From NCBI GenBank assembly GCA_020726505.1, contig JAHLEZ010000009.1, positions 1 to 64,000 of the forward strand: a DNA stretch of 64,000 nt, written 5' to 3'. The translations under genes were made by a program, and so were the position numbers. The first letter of the stretch is position 1. Each line of letters opens with the position of its first letter. This DNA is from Leptodontidium sp. MPI-SDFR-AT-0119 (Eukaryota > Ascomycota > Leotiomycetes > Helotiales > Leptodontidiaceae). The notes below the pieces were generated by a model, which saw only the letters and a list, made by a program, of their open reading frames with translations, did no database searches and was not told the origin of the DNA. Below, piece after piece: positions 45,733 to 56,911 of this stretch.

Positions 45733-48045
45733 CCAAGAGAAGGCTTATAACAGATGCCACATAAAGAAGATACGATGCGATGGCAAAACACCCACCTACT
45801 CACGTTACGAGACGAACAAAATCGAATACACCTACGGTCAACGTAGGCGGCGGGGAAAAGGAATCAAGTTCGTTCCTAAGCAAAAGCCAATTCTAGATAG
45901 AAGTACTAACAAGATGCCATAAAAACGGAAATCTCTAGTCCCGTGAGTAAGGGCTAGAGACAACGGGGTCACCGCTTAAGTTTTTAAAACCCCCACAAGA
46001 AGACATAACTGTCATAGCTAGCCAGGCCCAGACAGGTTAGGGGCAGTCTCACAACTTATTAGATCAATATCCTTCTCCTAGTGTAAGAAGTGATTCTATG
46101 GACCAAGGTTTACGGGCGGGATCCAGTAGCGACATTGTGGACTCATTGAGTACGACAGCCACCACATATCATAACGCACAGCAAACTAGTCACTACAATC
46201 TCACCGTCCCTCAAAATCTTCTAGAAAGACCTCAGGATAGTAACAGCAAAGAACCCTTGCAAAGCCTTCTGGCGAGATTTCCGGTATTTAATCTCGCTGA
46301 AAGTAGGCTAAAGGATTTGAGGGGGACGATGACTGATGGGGCATTTAGTGGGCAAGATTTCATACTAATGTTCCCAAAAGCTGAGGTTCTTCCACTTGTT
46401 AAAGTGTACTTTAACGAGGTCAATGCCCTATTTCCGCTCTTCCAGAAGCAGTCGTTTATGGACATGTGCTAGAACAAGTTTCTAGTAGATAGCGAGTCTG
46501 AGGGTCCTGCTTAGTGGGCCTGCCTGAATACGGTTATTGCTATGGGAATCCGGCTGAAAGCAACCAACCGTGCTTTTAGAAAAGTGTCCGAAGTTTCGTG
46601 GGGTTTCTTTAAGAACGCGTTTTCTGTCTATTAACAGCTTATCGCCACCGAATCTGGTGTCTTATCTGTACAAGCTGTCCTTGCTATGGCAATTTTCTCA
46701 AGTGGAACCACAGACACAAAAATGACGGCGGTTCTCTCCTCCACGGCAAGTAGAATGATATATATGATGGGCCTGCACCAGGAGAACCCAGAGAATAACT
46801 TTGACCCTGCTGAGGCAGATGAACGAAGACGAGTGTTTTGGATTGCGTATTTGATCGACAGGGGTATAAGTATCAATTCGGGACTTCCATTTACTATTGA
46901 AAACGGGAGTTTGGAGGTGGCTTTTCCAAGGGAGATATTGCTAGGTTTTGAGAACTTGCCTCTCTCTAACGAGACGGAAGATACGACTGTTTTCAGGTTA
47001 AGAATACAATTGGCCATCATAGAGTCGAAGCTACAGAAATATCTATCTAGTAGATCTTCCTTGAGATTTGCAGGCCAGATTTCACTGGATCAAATCCTGT
47101 AGGTCCACCATGAGTTGGACACTTGGAAGAGAAATGTATCCGTTGAAATTCAACTAACGTATGATACAGATGCTGTGGCTGGAATAGGTAATCTTTCGGT
47201 TCTTATGCTGTACCTTGCATTCTATCACTGCGTAGGCACTGTTTATAGGGCTATACTACATCAAATATCCCTGATGCGGCATAACCTTAGCCCACTTGAA
47301 GCGCCTACTAGCTTGTTGTTACAATCCCAGCTAGTGAGTTCGACAACCATCTGCGCCCAGGTAGCAAGGGCCACACTCCGCCTTGTTCAGTATATGGCAT
47401 TCCTACCGTTCGTAGATTTATGGTAAGAGTAGAAAGACTTGGCTTTATGCGATCAAATCAGCTAACTAGCCTAAGGCGGGCTCTACAGTTCCCACTCTAT
47501 GCAACTATTACACTCCTTGCGGGTGTGGTTGAAAACCCTACTAACCTACATTCCCCATCGGATGTAAACGCCATAGGCTCCTTTGTGCGGTTTCTAGAGA
47601 AGATGCACAAATAAGAAGGTTTCGATCTCGGGCGATTTTTGGAGGGCTGCACTGTATTCGAAGATATTGCCAAAACCGCTGTGGTAGAAGCCCACAATGT
47701 GTTTCAAGATCCGAGACGTGTTGGGGCTGGTAGTCCGAGATTCAAGGAACCGTCTGGTTGTGTAGCTATCGAAGCTATTCAGGCAAGTCATTTAGTGAAA
47801 CGAGCACAATGCCATACTAATCAAATCGCAGGGTCTTAAAGCAAGCCTGGGTGGGTTCCCTAATTATATGCATCTTACCTAGGGCCTAATGGGAAATATG
47901 CCGACCCTAAATTCTGCAGCTTCTACTATCTTCTCCGATATTTTTGGAAATTTGGAGAAGGGGACAATTGCGTTCTATTCATTTGGACCAGAGTCATTGA
48001 CATCAAGAACGTATGGCTTCGGCTTGTGGCCGAATAAAAGAACAT
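45733..48045 (+). pseudogene. Zn(II)2Cys6 transcription factor destroyed by transition mutations
   Basis: The Zn cluster reads AYNRCHIKKIRCDGKTPTYS followed by RYETNKIEYTYGQ. The spacing is that of a Zn2Cys6 domain, but four of the six Cys are Tyr (TGC/TGT to TAC/TAT). From 46098 to 47426 a single frame holds the fungal TF middle-homology domain: VYFNEVNALFPLFQKQSFMD, VLAMAIFSSGTTDTKM, DERRRVFWIAYLIDRGISIN. It is broken only by TAG/TAA codons at places expected to be Gln or Trp (after FMDMC, in GPA-stop-W, VY-stop-QL, QIL-stop-VHH). After an intron near 47425-47475, YATITLLAGVVENPTNLHSP continues, again with one stop. No indels are needed through the main domain, so the damage is by point transitions, as in RIP. 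Confidence 0.85.
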
Positions 48046-48489
48046 GAAAAGTCTACTCGTGGGCTTCCCAAACATGCACCCACTGAGTGATCAGGGTTTC
48101 CAGGACAATAGAGTGTCTCTTTCTTCTTCTGTTCTGGATATGGTACCTGGATGTCGCATTCGTTGCCCTCTCGTTCCACGAAGCGTACTTTTCCGGTGTG
48201 TCCGACTTCATCAACATGTCTCTGTGTCATAGGCTGTACCAGAGGGTTTTCCTGTTAGCAATATGAAAGGCATGCGGGCTAGGACCTACCAAAGAGTGTA
48301 TCTTCTTCCTGGGGTATTCGACCGGCTTGTATCGAGGGCTCATTCACTATCTGCTGCACCGCCATTCTTGAATCTGCTCGTCTGTATCGAACCTCTCCGG
48401 CTTCTGCTCCTGTATGATATGTTCCTCTTCCTGCTCCAGCTCTAAATAGATCAGGGTTCTTGGCCGTGCTTCTCCAATACTCACGTCCT
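48046..48489. other. Spacer between two convergent pseudogenes
   Basis: Nothing recognised; may include undetectable remains of the HET-NACHT gene's C-terminal part. Confidence 0.3.
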
Positions 48490-49074
48490 TTTCATCATCG
48501 TTGCCGCGGAGATGGATTTTTCGTTAAACTCTAGATGTAAGCTGGCTTTCTGGGTCGCCTTATTGAGACTTTTCTAGATGCTCGGCCAGTTGCGACTAGA
48601 GACAATCCACTTGATGGGAGGAGATATAGACGAAGTCTGTACAGTAAAGTCCAACGACTTCGGCAAACCCACTTCGCATTCGTCGAGCGCGTCGACGATC
48701 AAGCACGTACTATTCAGTTTCCGGTCTTATAGAATAGTTTTAGACACATCTAGCAGATAAACATAGCATTTAATCGACATGCGGTACTAGTAAAACACAA
48801 AGTTAATAACTTCTACAAGCTTAGTGTTGTTCGATTTATTAATACAGCAGGTGTCTACTCAAAAGTATTATAAGCTATCACGCTTAGCCTATTTTATATA
48901 AAACCGTATCTTCTCGTAACTAGCCTTCTTCGTGCCGGTTCCACTCTACAGATCTTCAAAGGTGACCTCCTTCCCTTCTTATGTGTGCGAAAGTATAGCA
49001 TACTCGGGTATAGCGCTCTTAAAGAACTTGGCCAAGCTAAAATCGCCATCTCCGTTATAGTGTAGCAGACGCAT
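48490..49074 (-). pseudogene. HET-NACHT (HET-E/HNWD-type) gene, RIP-damaged and internally deleted
   Basis: From the ATG at 49074: MRLLHYNGDGDFSLAKFF, PEYAILSHT-stop-EGKEVTFED, then (stop)VDTCCINKSNNTKLVEVIN and CYVYLLDVSKT. This is a HET domain with TGG and CAG codons turned into stops. About 100 codons in, the text jumps to STCLIVDALDECEVGLPK and IKWIVSSRNWPSI-stop-KSLN, the Walker B and sensor region of a NACHT ATPase. The intervening HET end and Walker A region are gone. Such proteins are STAND-type triggers of heterokaryon incompatibility; this copy is dead. Confidence 0.8.
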
Positions 49075-49583
49075 TATTCGACTAGGTTCGAGGATCGCAA
49101 GAGGGAGAGTTCTCGGTAGTTTTGGGCCGTTGAAATAACATAGACGCGAGGTAAAGTGAAGATTTGGGAAAAGATGTCGGGTTGAGGCTGGCGCACTCAG
49201 CTGAGCGGCAGCCTCGCGGCAATGGCATTGTCGTGCATCGCTGGAAGCGCATAAGACCGGCCAATCGCTCTGCAGGAATTCTGGAAGTCATATGTGGCAT
49301 AAGATATTCGAAATCACTCTCAATTGAGTATAATTTGTTCTTGTCGCTGAGGGGGAAGCTAAAGGGATTGGAAAGTGGATGGCAAAAATCTGGGATCCAA
49401 AATCTACGTTCGACCAGTCATTCGGTGTCCGAGCTTCTAATTCTGCTACATTCAAGCTGTCTAACCTTATATTTTAGGCTAGAATTCATTCTCAGTCCAA
49501 CGCTTAATTGCGTCATCAAACGCGGGAAAGAGCGGGGTCGTGGCGCACTAACCAAATATTGTTAGTCACTTCGATTCGAGGTA
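49075..49583. other. Upstream flank of the HET-NACHT relic
   Basis: A 133-codon plus-strand frame (49164-49565) has no motif. Nothing else supported. Confidence 0.3.
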
Positions 49584-51119
49584 CGGAAGGGGGTGGAAAG
49601 TGGGTCTCGCCCTCCCCTGTAAGGTGGTGAGAATCATCAAAGCTCGTAGAACCTATGCCTCCCTTATTAATTTAATAACAACTCTTAACTAATTATATAT
49701 AATAAACATCGTCAAAATGTATTAAATACATGAAATACTAATTCGCGTGCGTTTTAAGACTCTTCTCGATAAGGGCTATTTAGTTCATAGACCTACTCGA
49801 AAGCTTAATATCCCTCGCTCTTTTACACGATATTTTATTAATAAACCTAATTGATTATTAAAGCCTGTTAATACTTCTTTAAAGATCTTAGAAGCTTAAG
49901 TTTAAGAGATTATTAAGTAGTTTATAAGCTACTTCGATCGTTAATAAATAAGTCTTTAATAAATCCGTAAGTATTTCTATCTCGATTACTACAATAGAAC
50001 CCTTTTAAATACCTTTGCTCGAAACGAATATTACTATTATATTCTTAACTATAAGCCGGCTTTATTATACGTAAATCGAATGAAAAGATGAAGCTTTTTT
50101 ATTACGAATTAGGACCGCTTAAAAAAGTATTAGCGAAGAGGAAGGTTTATAAATAAGATGATTACTCGAACAGATCTCTTACGAAGACAAAAAATCCTAC
50201 GAGCACGAGAAGAGCGCCGACGACTAGATTATATTTAGTTTACTTTCTATTCAAGTTACAAATTAATTATAAAGTAGGTAGTAATTAAATATAATTACAA
50301 ATCAAAGATATACTTTATATCTTACGAAAGCGAGGGTAAAGGATTTACATAATAAAAGTATACGGATTAAATTCTTTAAGGGCCTTTAAAAGAGATATTT
50401 AAATAGCCAGGGGATTTCTTTTGCGTAAAGGATAATAGTAACTGTTGGTATCTAACCAAGGTTCAATACCTGATATCAGGGTGACAAAGAATACAACAAG
50501 TGAAGTTTGATCAAGTATATTCCGTGTGCCCCTTTCGTACGAAAGGGAAAGCTACCTTAAATACATTAAGTACCAAACCCCGTAGCTCGTATAAGCATTA
50601 CTCGTACGAAACCAGGAGGCAAGGTATGAAACCAAGCTTCATTTGGCCAGGAGAGACGACTATCTTTGGAAGCTGTCAGAGTAAGAGAATGCCCCTCAGC
50701 TAAGGCTATCCCAACAGTAACGTTTATAAGAAAAAGGATATAGCTACGAATTATAAATTTTATAATACTATTTGACTCGAGTGCTATATATACTTAATTA
50801 ATTAGCCTCCTTCTTCCCCTGATTTGAATCTGATTAAAAATATTTAGAGAGTCTTAAAGTAAAGGCTACGAAACCGAAAACCTTACGGCGGGTAAAAATT
50901 AGAAGATTTAAAAGCTGTAATTTTAAATATCTAAGAGAATGAAATCTCTATTAAAATAATTAATAGATTTATTAATACTATGCCCTAAAGGCTAAAGAAA
51001 GTAAGACTTCGCAAGGGAGGACCTTCTAGGTGGTAAAATATAAATAGATTACTAAATACAGCGTAGAAATCCGGCAAAAACAAGGGGGGTGGGCGAGACC
51101 CACTTTCCACCCCGTTACG
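49584..51119 (+). mobile_element. Tc1/mariner element with TIRs and TA duplication, RIP-degraded
   Basis: The ends are inverted repeats: left CGGAAGGGGGTGGAAAGTGG then GTCTCGCCC; right (reversed) CGTAACGGGGTGGAAAGTGG then GTCTCGCCC. TA dinucleotides flank both (49582-49583 and 51120-51121). The 1536-bp interior is mostly AT-rich. Near 50798-51040 the plus frame gives PPSSPDLNLIKNI-stop-RVLK, DEISI-like NEISIKIINRFINTMP and KGGPSRW, the C-terminal DDE_3 end (SPDLNPIENxW) of Tc1-type transposases, with Trp codons changed to stops. It is inactive. Confidence 0.8.
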
Positions 51120-51121
51120 TA

Positions 51122-52791
51122 CTCAAGCCGTACGAAGAAGATGTCGTCGTTAAGTTCCTAGTGCAGATGGCCAACCTTGGGCAGCCAATACGGATGAAGT
51201 TTATCCCGTCGATCGCCTTTAGCGTTACCCGCCAGCGACCCGCGGCAAAAAGACTGTTAAAGGCACTCGGCAAGAACTAGACAAAGGCTTTAGAAAGGCG
51301 CTACCTAATCCTCGCGGCGAGAAGACTCGGGGCTATGAACTGGAACCGCCACGACAAGAATATCTATGAGAAAGTCACACGCTAGTTTGAGGTAATCGGA
51401 GAAGTATTATAAGAGCCCGGCGTCCTGGCTAAGAATGTTTATAACATGGACGAGACCGGAGTCATGCTCTCTATGCCAAGCTCGGTTAAAGTCCTCGTAG
51501 GTAAGAATGACACGCGAAAACATAGAGGTATGCGAGTCAAGCGCACTACAGTAACTGCGATTAAATGTATTAGTGCTGATGGTAGGTATTTAAACCCGAT
51601 GATTATCTGGCCAGTTAGCACTCATCGAAGTAACTGGACCACATTCCCTACCCCTGGATAGTACTATGCCTGCTCTGATTCGGGCTATACTGACTCCAAG
51701 ATCAGCTTGGAGTGGCTTAAGCTTATATTCGGTCCCGAGACTAAAGAACGAGTTAATAAGAGACCTCGAATACTAATTTGCGACGGCTTTGGGACGCGTG
51801 AATCCCTCGAGATCTTAGAGTTCTGCTTCGAGAATAATATTCTTCTGTGTCGTCTCTCCTCTTATACTTCCCACAAGCTTCAGCCTTGTGACGTAGTAGT
51901 GTTCGCCTCACTCAAGGAGGCGTATCGTGCTTAGGTTGATCGACTAGAGCGAGGAGGGGTGAATACAATCGGCAAGTAGTATTTTACTTCCCTCTTTGGC
52001 TCGGCAAGGGTGACCGCGTTCACGCCGAGGAATATCAAGGCCGGCTTCGCTGCAAGCGGCCTATTCCCCTTCAATCCGGACAGAGTGCTTAGAAGTATAC
52101 TAATGCCCCTGGCTGAGCCCGCTCCCGCTGTTCCGAGAGCCGATGAGATGACGGTAGGGTCTTGTCGGCAAGATGCAGAGCTGCTAATACCTGAGACACC
52201 TGTGACGCTAGTGTTAGTAGAGGCGCTCATATCGCTGCAAAACCGCATCATCCACCAGGATACTTATGCGCTCGACGAGACGAGTAAACAGAACCTCGAG
52301 AGGCACTTATAGAAATTTATTAAAGCTTACCAAACATCCTCTGCCTAGGTCATCCTCAAGGATGACTAGATTAGTTTCTAACCACGATCAATAACGAAGC
52401 CAAGGTGCGACGATCGACGAGGCCATTAGTACTAGCGAAGGGAACAGGGGAGGGGAAGGTGATAGGCTATGAGGACCTTGTGGAAGCACGAGCGAAGTGT
52501 GTCGAAAAAGAGTCTGCCCAAGAAGCCAAGGGTAAGAGAAGACGCGGTCGGAAGCCTAAGAGCAGTCCGCCTAACCCGCCCGAGGCAGAGGAAGGCACCG
52601 CAGGCACGGCGCGACGTGGCCGGAAGCGCAAGAGTAGGACGCCAGAGGCAGATAAAGGTACTGTAGACACGCCGAGACGTACTCGGAAACGCAAGAGCCC
52701 CGCGCAAGATGCGCCTGAGCCGAGCAGCATAGTTGCGCTAGCACAGATCGTGCCAGAACCATGGAGAGCTCCAGTGGCGCAGATGTTTTAG
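51122..52791 (+). pseudogene. Pogo/Fot-type DDE_1 transposase relic
   Basis: One frame from 51089 to about 52310 reads LKPYEEDVVVKFLVQMANLG, the catalytic start VYNMDETGVMLSMPSSVKVL, IKCISADGRYLNPMIIWPVS, ILICDGFGTRESLEILEFCF, LLCRLSSYTSHKLQPCDVVV: the DDE_1 domain of pogo/Fot elements with its Asp residues (the usual DG-H is DG-F here). In-frame TAG/TAA codons sit where Trp or Gln are expected (TPG-stop-YYACSDSG, YRA-stop-VDRL, GK-stop-YF). A one-base shift at about 52378 leads to a basic, repetitive C-terminus (RRGRKRKS-type repeats) ending 52791. The N-terminal helix-turn-helix is missing: the Tc1 element ends right at 51119. Confidence 0.85.
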
Positions 52792-53851
52792 CGGAGAGGA
52801 GACAGCCGCACGATAGTTTAATGGAGTCGATAGATTGATCCTCGGTGGAGGCAAGCTCGGGCTGGCTTCGAGACTTGTTGCTATATCTTTATACTAGAGT
52901 TAATGTTAATCTTCGTGGGGTTTTGGCAAACATAGATCGGGTGTACCAACCTCTGCCCGCTATTGCTCTCGCCATCGTTGTGCCCTTTCTTCTGTGTCTT
53001 GTGTGTTGCCTCTTATCGCTGTCACTATCGTGCCGCGCTGTTGTCATCTGAGTTGCTGATACCGTCTTCACAAAGCCATCGTCGCCTTGCAAATTGATAT
53101 CGGGCTCCTCTCAACAGTCTTCGACCCTTGCGGACCTTTGATAAGGTCATCTTCGAATTCGTAAGCGATCTTGCAAGAGGAGCGGGAGGCTATGGCTGAA
53201 AATCGAGTTCGTTTAAGGCAGAGCGTAAAACAATTTAGGAGAAAAGAAACATTAGAAGTGAAAGCCGGAAGTTGAAAAGCCGGAAGTGCGTCCTTCTAGA
53301 AGCATTTGTTGACTGCGCACAGGGCCACTTTTTGCTTCTGATCGGAGGATGTCATATTCCGGCAAGGCTCGTAGCCACAAAATGTGATCGCCTGGACAGA
53401 AGGCTGTTGGGCGCAATCGCTGGGTGCAGCTGGAGGGAGCTATCAGCGCTGGGCCGGGAGGTCGGGCAGAAACAATTTACTGCTAGTCGGGCCCCTTTTG
53501 AATCGCATGTGCGATACTCTAATTCGAGGCTGCGATTTCTTGGAAGAATTTCGTGTTTTGCCGAATGAAGTGGTGGGGCTCCATGGCATGTGATTTGCTC
53601 CGAACGACCCTGGGGCATTTGGGCTCCAGTGCCTGCCTTCAGGCTGCCAATAGACAGAACGTGCAAAGGAACAATAAGTTACGAAAGTTGTGATTGTTGG
53701 GGTTTTCGTAACCTCCATCCCAATGTATGTCATTTAAGCTACAGCTCCCGAATTATCCTCGTCAAACTTAGACTTTGCTGGCCCTACATTATCACATTTC
53801 CAATTCATCATATCCTATTCCTTTCGACCTCATGGGCTTATCAGAAATCTG
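52792..53851. other. Intergenic region, no gene seen
   Basis: Several overlapping open frames below 110 codons on both strands, none with a recognisable motif. Confidence 0.35.
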
Positions 53852-54620
53852 ATGAGGAAGTTTTGTATCGCAACGCTCATGTTGCGAACATCTATACTGG
53901 GAATAGCTGACACTAAAGAGTACGAGACAACCGCTCTTGCGGAAGTTCTTTTGTATACCAGATTCACCATCGCGGAGAATTTCGTCGTGAATTCTCAGTA
54001 CCCCCCCTGCACCTGGATCTACCCTTAGAACCGACCTCGTTGTCAGATACCTGGAGAATGGAACTGAGAAAATTCGTCTCTTGGACATTAATGAAGCCAA
54101 GCGGGCCAGCACAAATCAACCGTTCAGCTTGAAAGCGCTAGAAAAGCAGGCCCGTAAGTACTGTAAAATATATCTCGAGAGCGATGCAGACGTGCCATAC
54201 ATGTATGCCGCTACTTGGGCAGGCGCTCACGTCAGGTTATGGAAATATTGGCGTGAGCAACCCGATTTAGTACCAATCTGGGGTGCCAATACCGTTGGGG
54301 ATTGGAGTGAATATAAAGACGTCGGTGATGACCAAGCAGGAGGGGTTCTTGAGTATTGGTTCGGGCAAATGAAACAACTCCCACCCACACCTCATGCTGG
54401 CCAAACCATGGACACCTACGGCACACCCAGTACCGCTGGCCTAAGCTACCAGCAATCTGCATCAAGCTATCCAGGTTACACCAGCTATCCTTACACTCCC
54501 AACAATCCAGCTTCCACGTTCAGCTATCCAGCTCCCACGTCAAGCGACCCAGATTCCATGTCAGGCATTCCAGCTTCAGGGAACGGCCCGCGACAGAGCG
54601 CACAACATTCGTCGCAATAA
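53852..54620 (+). CDS. Hypothetical fungal protein with a Pro/Ser/Tyr-rich tail, one frameshift
   Basis: From the ATG at 53852: MRKFCIATLMLRTSILGIAD, EYETTALAEVLLYTRFTIAE up to a run of seven C at 54001-54007. One base seems missing there, after which APGSTLRTDLVVRYLENGTE and KIRLLDINEAKRASTNQPFS follow and the frame is open to 54620. A helical middle (LEKQARKYCKIYLESDADVP, WAGAHVRLWKYWREQ) leads to a tail of repeats such as SYPGYTSYPYTPNNPASTFS. I do not know the family; the body looks conserved rather than random. It may be an intact gene in which the homopolymer was misread. The short N-terminal region makes the start uncertain. Confidence 0.55.
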
Positions 54621-54959
54621 TTGAACCTTCCATGGGGAGTGGATTGGTGCAATGTGGAGCTGGCAAAAGTTTGAAGAGCTGTCCTTCTTCTGCAGGACGC
54701 GAAACATGTCGCCTTGGGCAAAATTGTCCGCATCGGAAATGCACGAGCGCAACCCTACGCCAAGAGTTCACATTTGTGCGCGCTCCGCTCCACCCTCACC
54801 CCAGCACCCGCCAGTCGCCTGAGCTGGGTGAGCGGCGCTGCCTTAGCTCTCATGTGAGGGTGAGCCGGGCGGCGGCCTGGCGGGAGTTAAGGAGGTGGGC
54901 TTACGCACGTGTATGTAATGACGTTCTGGATTGGCTGCGGCAGCCCCTCACAAATGTAA
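54621..54959. other. 3' flank of the hypothetical gene
   Basis: GC-rich, with no supported feature. Confidence 0.3.
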
Positions 54960-55480
54960 CGTTTCATTTTTTGCCTTTTTACAAAATCGCTTTATCACAA
55001 ATGACCCTTATACTCTAAACATTATAAATCGTGAACATTTCTACTATATTAGAACCCGCTTTATATTCTTAAAAAATAATTTTAGGATCTATAAATCGAA
55101 ATCCAGGAACTATATATATTAACTTATTTTAACCTTAAGTAAAGTACTTTAATTAAAGTAATTATAAAATCCTATAATCTTTTATTAATATTAAAATATA
55201 AATTTATTAATTTTAGCTTAAATTTAAATTTTATTATTATTACTTTATAAAATAAAGGGTTTATTTCATATATTTTCTTTTTTATATTATAATTATTTAT
55301 TTCTTTATAAATAAAGAATAAGTATTATTTTAAGTTACTTTTTAATTAAAAGTGCTTTTTTTAGAAAGATAATAAGTATATTAATAAACTTTATTTTTTT
55401 TTAAAAAAAAATAAGGTTTAAAGTATAATATAAGACGTAATATAAGGATTAATATATAAATTAAAGAATAAAGGAGTATA
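54960..55480. repeat. AT-rich RIP-like block
   Basis: About 500 bp of almost pure A/T with frequent TTTATTAATTTTA-type words and no open frame. Typical of a heavily RIP-mutated repeat; its origin is not readable. Confidence 0.6.
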
Positions 55481-56006
55481 AAAGAGGTCCAAGGGTCCTG
55501 TGAGGGGATTAAGGCTCTATTAGTGGGGTTATGCTATAGTTTATTATTTAAAGCAAGCCAGACTTGGAATTCGTGGTGGGGCATGCGATGTGGGGTTAGT
55601 GGCGGCACGCAACACCGCAATACCTTCGGGATCGCCCGCCCCAGCACCTTCCTCTATCAGCTGGCCCAATGATTAATGAATCGTGCTACACATCGCTTCT
55701 CACCGAGTGCCTTATTAAGCTTTCTGCATAAGGGAAGTCATTTGTGTCGTTGGAATACCCCGCAGTCGACCCCACACACTGCCTACGCCCCGTTGATTAG
55801 CATCTTGATGGACCCTCGCCAGCTATAAGGTTGGATCACCTGTCTTCCTCATTTCTAACTCTTAGAATGTTTATGATACAAATAACACATTAACAACTAC
55901 ACTTTCCACGCTTAATAGCCTGAGTTGAACCCACCTCACACAATATAACCACCAAAGGCCCCGCACCAGCATCTAAAACACCCTACCAATCTCCAACACC
56001 AACATC
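55481..56006. other. 5' flank of the small gene at 56007
   Basis: No gene; the last 150 bases are CA/CT-rich with CACCAACATC before the ATG, a typical fungal leader. Confidence 0.4.
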
Positions 56007-56273
56007 ATGTCTCGCAGCGAGTTATACCAAGGCTACAAGAACTACGAGGCAGCCTTCGAGCAAATTGAAAACGAGATGCACCGTCGAGCCACGAACCAAA
56101 CACCCGAGTACTTACCCAAGCACACGTTTGCCGAGCTGGGCAAAATGAAGAAGCAGGTGGTCGAAGACATTATTAAATTACGTCGCGAGGTGCAGGCGAT
56201 GTATGGAGATGGCGATTATGGCCACGAGAAGAACTTGCAGACTTGGGAGACTCTCTTGGCGGGGATTTCTTAA
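56007..56273 (+). CDS. Small helical protein of unknown function
   Basis: An 88-residue single-exon frame: MSRSELYQGYKNYEAAFEQI, ENEMHRRATNQTPEYLPKHT, FAELGKMKKQVVEDIIKLRR, EVQAMYGDGDYGHEKNLQTW, ETLLAGIS. It is charged and mostly helical, with two helices around a short loop. No Cys, signal peptide or membrane segment. The ATG has a good context and the frame sits between two decayed regions without any damage. Family not recognised; coding call based on composition, leader and lack of defects. Confidence 0.6.
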   Translation: MSRSELYQGYKNYEAAFEQIENEMHRRATNQTPEYLPKHTFAELGKMKKQVVEDIIKLRREVQAMYGDGDYGHEKNLQTWETLLAGIS

Positions 56274-56561
56274 GTCTATCGTGTGTCAAGGGAGTTGGAG
56301 GGCCGGGTTGCAGAAGTCGGTGGATGGGCTTGGATTGCGGAGCAGGAGGTGCGGTTGCCGTCGTTTATTTACTGTATTTGAGTTTAGCGTTTGATTTTGG
56401 ACTACTGTAGCACGGGTGGTATACAGATTGGCTGAATTATGTTTCCGCACGTGAGAGGGCCACCTTTTAAGGACCTCGGTGTCCTTAATAATATGCTAGA
56501 TAATACCGTCTTGCTTCTATAAATAGTTCTTCATTTCGATGTCATATTTACTAAAGGCTAT

Positions 56562-56763
56562 TGTTGGTCCACAGGCCCCTGCAAAGACATACTTTGGTTG
56601 ATACGTGGGGTCAGACACCTACCGGAGGGGGTTCGGTAGGGGTTCGGTGGCATTCCTCGCAATCTCTTAGACAGAACACAGATTTTTGAACCACACTTTA
56701 TTACTGTCACCATACTGATATATCGATATATTACGTGGTACTCGAACCGGGACTGCACCAACA
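56562..56763 (-). mobile_element. Solo LTR with 5-bp target duplication
   Basis: The 202-bp insert runs from TGTTGGTCCACAGGCCCC to GGGACTGCACCAACA and is flanked on both sides by GCTAT (56557-56561 and 56764-56768). The ends TGTTGGT/ACCAACA are inverted repeats. The minus strand contains GGTTCGAGTACC, which resembles a Pol III B box but is within the LTR. A related copy lies at 56912-57180 in the opposite direction. Confidence 0.85.
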
Positions 56764-56768
56764 GCTAT

Positions 56769-56911
56769 AAAATATATACTTAAAAATTTGGAATCTATTA
56801 TTTATTAATACATAGTTACTTAATTTAAATAATATATATTATAAGGGTTTTAATTACTTTTAATATAATAATACTATAATAGTATAAGTCGTTAAGTAAT
56901 ACTTATAACTT
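56769..56911. repeat. AT-rich spacer between two LTR copies
   Basis: Short block of almost only A and T separating the two inverted LTR copies. Confidence 0.5.

Noticed and set aside
56725..56763. B-box-like GGTTCGAGTACC on the minus strand, suggesting a SINE or tRNA
   Set aside because: It lies inside the solo LTR defined by TGTTGGT/ACCAACA ends and a GCTAT duplication; no A box or tRNA fold is seen.
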